Of a stretch of DNA of 8,748 bases, positions 6,759 to 8,748 are shown one piece after another; the first letter of the stretch is position 1, and every line of letters starts with the position of its first letter. Source of the stretch: Pseudomonadota bacterium. GTDB taxonomy: Bacteria; Pseudomonadota; Alphaproteobacteria; Sphingomonadales; Sphingomonadaceae. The DNA is taken from positions 1-8,748 of the forward strand of contig JAEZES010000001.1 in NCBI GenBank assembly GCA_023432995.1, read 5' to 3'. The position numbers and the translations under genes are program-made. The notes below the pieces were generated by a model. The model ran no database searches, was not told the origin of the DNA, and was given only the letters and a program-made list of their open reading frames with translations.

Positions 6759-6997
6759 CTCGCGCCGCTGCCTCGCTCGCCCTGCTGCTGCTGCTCGCCG
6801 GCTGCGGCGCGCAGCGCGATCTCGAACCGGTAGCGGGTGCCTCGCTGCCGCCCCCGCCGTATGGCCGCGTCGATCCGCCGGCCGCCGAGGAACTGCTCGA
6901 GCCGACGCCGGAGGCGATGCCGGTGCGCACGGTCGAACTGCGCCGCCAGTCCGAAGAACGCGAGGACGATCCGTTCGACCTGCCGCCCGAAGGCTGA
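6755..6997 (+). CDS. Small LptM/LppL-like lipoprotein
   Basis: An 80-residue lipoprotein. Residues 1-16 are a compact signal (MTRAAASLALLLLLAG) ending in a textbook LAGC lipobox, with C17 as the lipidated residue. The mature part is proline- and acid-rich, with no predicted globular core (PPPPYG at about 38-43, then EEREDDPFDLPPEG at the end). The ATG overlaps the argH stop (ATGA), so translation is coupled, and lysA starts 15 bases after its stop. A short lipoprotein before lysA is a recurring arrangement: Pseudomonas has LppL there, and E. coli LptM (YifL) sits beside dapF. LptM assists maturation of the LPS translocon protein LptD. The hallmark GxKGPLY motif after the cysteine is absent (GCGAQRDLEP here), so equivalence rests on position and architecture. 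The lipoprotein call is strong; the function is tentative. Confidence 0.85.
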   Translation: MTRAAASLALLLLLAGCGAQRDLEPVAGASLPPPPYGRVDPPAAEELLEPTPEAMPVRTVELRRQSEEREDDPFDLPPEG

Positions 6998-7012
6998 GCG
7001 CCGAGACGCACT

Positions 7013-8272
7013 ATGGACCATTTCCACCTCCGCGACGGCGAGCTCTACGCCGAGGACGTCCCGCTCGCGCGCATCGCCGAGGAGGTCGGCACGCCGGTCT
7101 ACGTCTATTCGCGCGCCACGCTCGAGCGCCACGCGCGCGTGTTCCGCGAGGCGCTCGCCCCACTCGGCCGAATCCATCTCGCGTTCGCGGTCAAGGCCAA
7201 CCCCAACCTCGCGGTGCTCAAGGTGATGCAGCGCGAGGGCTTCGGCGCCGACGTGGTCTCCGGCGGCGAGCTGCAGCGCGCGCTCGCCGCGGGCATGCCG
7301 GCGGCCGACATCGTCTTCTCGGGCGTCGGCAAGCAGCACTGGGAGCTGGTCCGCGCGCTCGACGCCGGGATCGGCCAGTTCAACCTCGAATCCGAAGAGG
7401 AAGGCGAGGAGCTCGCCGAACTCGCCGCCGCGCGCGGGATCGCCGCCCCCTGTGCGCTGCGCGTCAATCCTGACGTTGACGCCGGCACGCACGACAAGAT
7501 CTCGACCGGCAAGGCCGACAACAAGTTCGGCGTGCCGATCGGCGAAGCGGCGGCCATTTACGCCCGGCTCGCAAAGCTTGAGGGCCTGAAGATGCGCGGG
7601 CTGGCCGTCCACATCGGCAGCCAGCTGGCCGACCTCGCGCCGCTCGAACGCGCGTTCGAGAAGCTCGGCCGCCTGCTCGCCGAAGTCCGCGCCGCCGGCC
7701 TTCCGGTGACCCACGTCGACCTCGGTGGCGGACTCGGGGTGCCCTACAAGCCCGGCGACGTCCTGCCGAGCCCGGCCGAGTACGGCGCGATGGTAGCGCG
7801 GGTCACGCACGGGTGGGACGTCACGCTGATGTTCGAGCCGGGGCGGGTGATCGCCGGCAACGCCGGCATCCTGCTAACGCGCGTGGTGCGTGTGAAGCGC
7901 GGCATCAACGACCCGTTCGTGATCGTCGACGCGGCAATGAACGACCTCGCGCGCCCGGCGCTGTACGGCTCGTGGCACGATTTCGAGGCGGTGCGCCCGT
8001 CGAACCGGCGGATGCGCGCCAACATCGTCGGCCCGATTTGCGAGACCGGCGACACGTTCGCGATGGGCCGCGACATCGAGGGTGTCGAGACCGGCGACCT
8101 CGCGGTATTCCGCACCGCCGGCGCTTACGGCGCGACGATGGCGTCGAGCTACAACAGCCGCGGCTTCGTCGCCGAAGTGATGGTCGACGGCGACAAGTAC
8201 GCCATCGTCGCCGACCGTATCCTCCCCGAGGAAATCACCGCCGCCGAGCGCGTCCCCGACTGGCTGTCCTGA
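7013..8272 (+). CDS. lysA: Diaminopimelate decarboxylase
   Basis: A 419-residue PLP enzyme that decarboxylates meso-diaminopimelate to L-lysine, the last step of lysine synthesis, in the cytoplasm. It is a fold-type III decarboxylase. The N-terminal barrel carries FAVKANPN with the PLP lysine K61, VHIGSQ with H200, and the phosphate-binding glycines LGGGLG (237-242). The C-terminal part carries EPGR, then ICETGD with C343, which acts from the partner subunit, and GAYGATMASSYNSR with Y372. All expected active-site residues are present and the length is standard. The ribosome-binding site is weak (CCGAGACG before ATG), consistent with coupling to the lipoprotein gene 15 bases upstream. It is the last gene of the argH operon; a long inverted repeat follows. 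Confidence 0.97.
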   Translation: MDHFHLRDGELYAEDVPLARIAEEVGTPVYVYSRATLERHARVFREALAPLGRIHLAFAVKANPNLAVLKVMQREGFGADVVSGGELQRALAAGMPAADIVFSGVGKQHWELVRALDAGIGQFNLESEEEGEELAELAAARGIAAPCALRVNPDVDAGTHDKISTGKADNKFGVPIGEAAAIYARLAKLEGLKMRGLAVHIGSQLADLAPLERAFEKLGRLLAEVRAAGLPVTHVDLGGGLGVPYKPGDVLPSPAEYGAMVARVTHGWDVTLMFEPGRVIAGNAGILLTRVVRVKRGINDPFVIVDAAMNDLARPALYGSWHDFEAVRPSNRRMRANIVGPICETGDTFAMGRDIEGVETGDLAVFRTAGAYGATMASSYNSRGFVAEVMVDGDKYAIVADRILPEEITAAERVPDWLS

Positions 8273-8291
8273 CCGGGCGTGCCGGAAGAAA

Positions 8292-8351
8292 AGGGACAGT
8301 CCCCTTTTCCCCACCCGCCCGCGTCCGTTCTCGAAAATGGGGACTGTCCCT
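8292..8351. repeat. REP-like inverted repeat, possible terminator after lysA
   Basis: AGGGACAGTCCCC (8292-8304) and GGGGACTGTCCCT (8339-8351) are perfect inverted copies of 13 bases, 34 bases apart. Each copy is itself a palindrome centred on one base (GGGAC-A-GTCCC). Beyond a mismatch the pairing resumes for TTT/AAA on the loop side. Paired short palindromes between genes are the form of REP/BIME elements, and the GGGACAGTCCC core is one I recall as dispersed in several proteobacterial genomes. Folded, it would make a strong stem downstream of lysA and could end transcription or protect the message. A single copy pair here cannot prove it is a genome-wide repeat. Confidence 0.7.
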
Positions 8352-8399
8352 CATTCAGGAGTCACGACAAGCGCGCGGCGAGCCGGTAGGGATGGCGCG

Positions 8400-8748
8400 A
8401 TGCGCTCGCTCCCGCTCTTCCACCAGGTCGCCGGCCAGCCGGTGATCGTGCTCGGCGAGGGTGAGGCGGCCGAGGCCCGGCGCCGCCTGGTCGAGCGCGC
8501 CGGCGGCTTCGTCGTCGAGGAGGACAACCGCGACGCCCGGCTTGCTTTCGTCGCGCTCGACCGGCCCGAGCTCGCCACCGTGCGGCTCAAGGCCCGCGGG
8601 GTGCTGGTCAACGTCACCGACCGTCCTGACTTGTGCGACTTCACCGTGCCGAGCGTGCTCGACCACGACCCGGTACTCGTCGCGGTCGGCACCGGCGGCG
8701 CCTCGGCCGGCCTCGCCAAGCAGCTGCGCCTGCGGCTCGAGGCGCTGC
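8400..8748 (+). CDS. Precorrin-2 dehydrogenase / sirohydrochlorin ferrochelatase domain (3' end outside window)
   Basis: The first 116 codons of a siroheme synthase N-terminal domain (CysG N-terminus / Met8 type), which oxidises precorrin-2 with NAD+ and inserts Fe2+ to make siroheme for sulphite or nitrite reductase. It starts at ATG 8400 with TAGGGATGG upstream. It shows SLPLF (3-7), a nucleotide-binding loop VLGEGEAAEARRRL (17-30; usually GGG where GEG stands here), NVTD (71-74), CDFTVPSVLD (79-88) and VGTGGASAGLAKQLR (96-110). D74 aligns with the catalytic Asp104 of Salmonella CysG and T98 with its Ser128. The stretch between the glycine loop and this Asp is 30 residues shorter than in E. 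coli. Whether a methyltransferase domain follows cannot be seen. By habit of the group, sulphite-reductase genes may lie downstream. Confidence 0.88.
   Translation, partial: MRSLPLFHQVAGQPVIVLGEGEAAEARRRLVERAGGFVVEEDNRDARLAFVALDRPELATVRLKARGVLVNVTDRPDLCDFTVPSVLDHDPVLVAVGTGGASAGLAKQLRLRLEAL

Noticed and set aside
6461..7810. Minus-strand 449-codon frame opposite argH, the lipoprotein gene and lysA
   Set aside because: It runs across three real genes of one operon and has no recognisable domain; high GC explains the openness.
8355..8719. Minus-strand frames opposite the siroheme gene
   Set aside because: They overlap conserved CysG-type sequence and carry no recognisable features.

Overview
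High-GC (estimated well above 60%) chromosomal DNA, most likely from an alphaproteobacterium of the order Sphingomonadales. The evidence is a TonB-dependent receptor of the Xanthomonas/Caulobacter type next to a SapC-family gene, the ArgH N-terminus, the argH / small lipoprotein / lysA order, and a compact precorrin-2 dehydrogenase. The taxonomic call is by recognition, not by database search.

Left part (1-3979, minus strand): an outer-membrane uptake unit. A 1027-residue TonB-dependent receptor is followed, after a 100-base gap holding hairpins, by a SapC-family gene whose last codons lie beyond base 1. The receptor has a TTGACA -35 element, a perfect GGTAGCGCTACC palindrome in the promoter, and a second near-identical palindrome inside its signal-peptide codons. 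Both palindromes look like LacI/GntR-superfamily (XylR-like) operators, so sugar-responsive repression is likely. No regulator gene lies in the window.

Middle part (4059-5365, minus strand): two translationally coupled genes for exported proteins. One is a TlpA-like thioredoxin-fold lipoprotein (WCVPC). The other is an intradiol-dioxygenase-like protein with a twin-arginine and lipobox N-terminus and all four expected iron ligands.

Right part (5364-8748, plus strand): housekeeping biosynthesis. argH (arginine), a small LptM/LppL-like lipoprotein and lysA (lysine, diaminopimelate decarboxylase) form a tight operon that ends in a long inverted repeat. A partial gene for the precorrin-2 dehydrogenase / ferrochelatase domain of siroheme synthesis follows. 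argH and the thioredoxin gene diverge from start codons that share one CATG.

I see no tRNA, rRNA, CRISPR array, insertion sequence or phage gene. I found no clearly new multi-gene system. The best leads are the paired operators with one buried in coding sequence, the exported thioredoxin/dioxygenase pair, and the inverted repeat after lysA.
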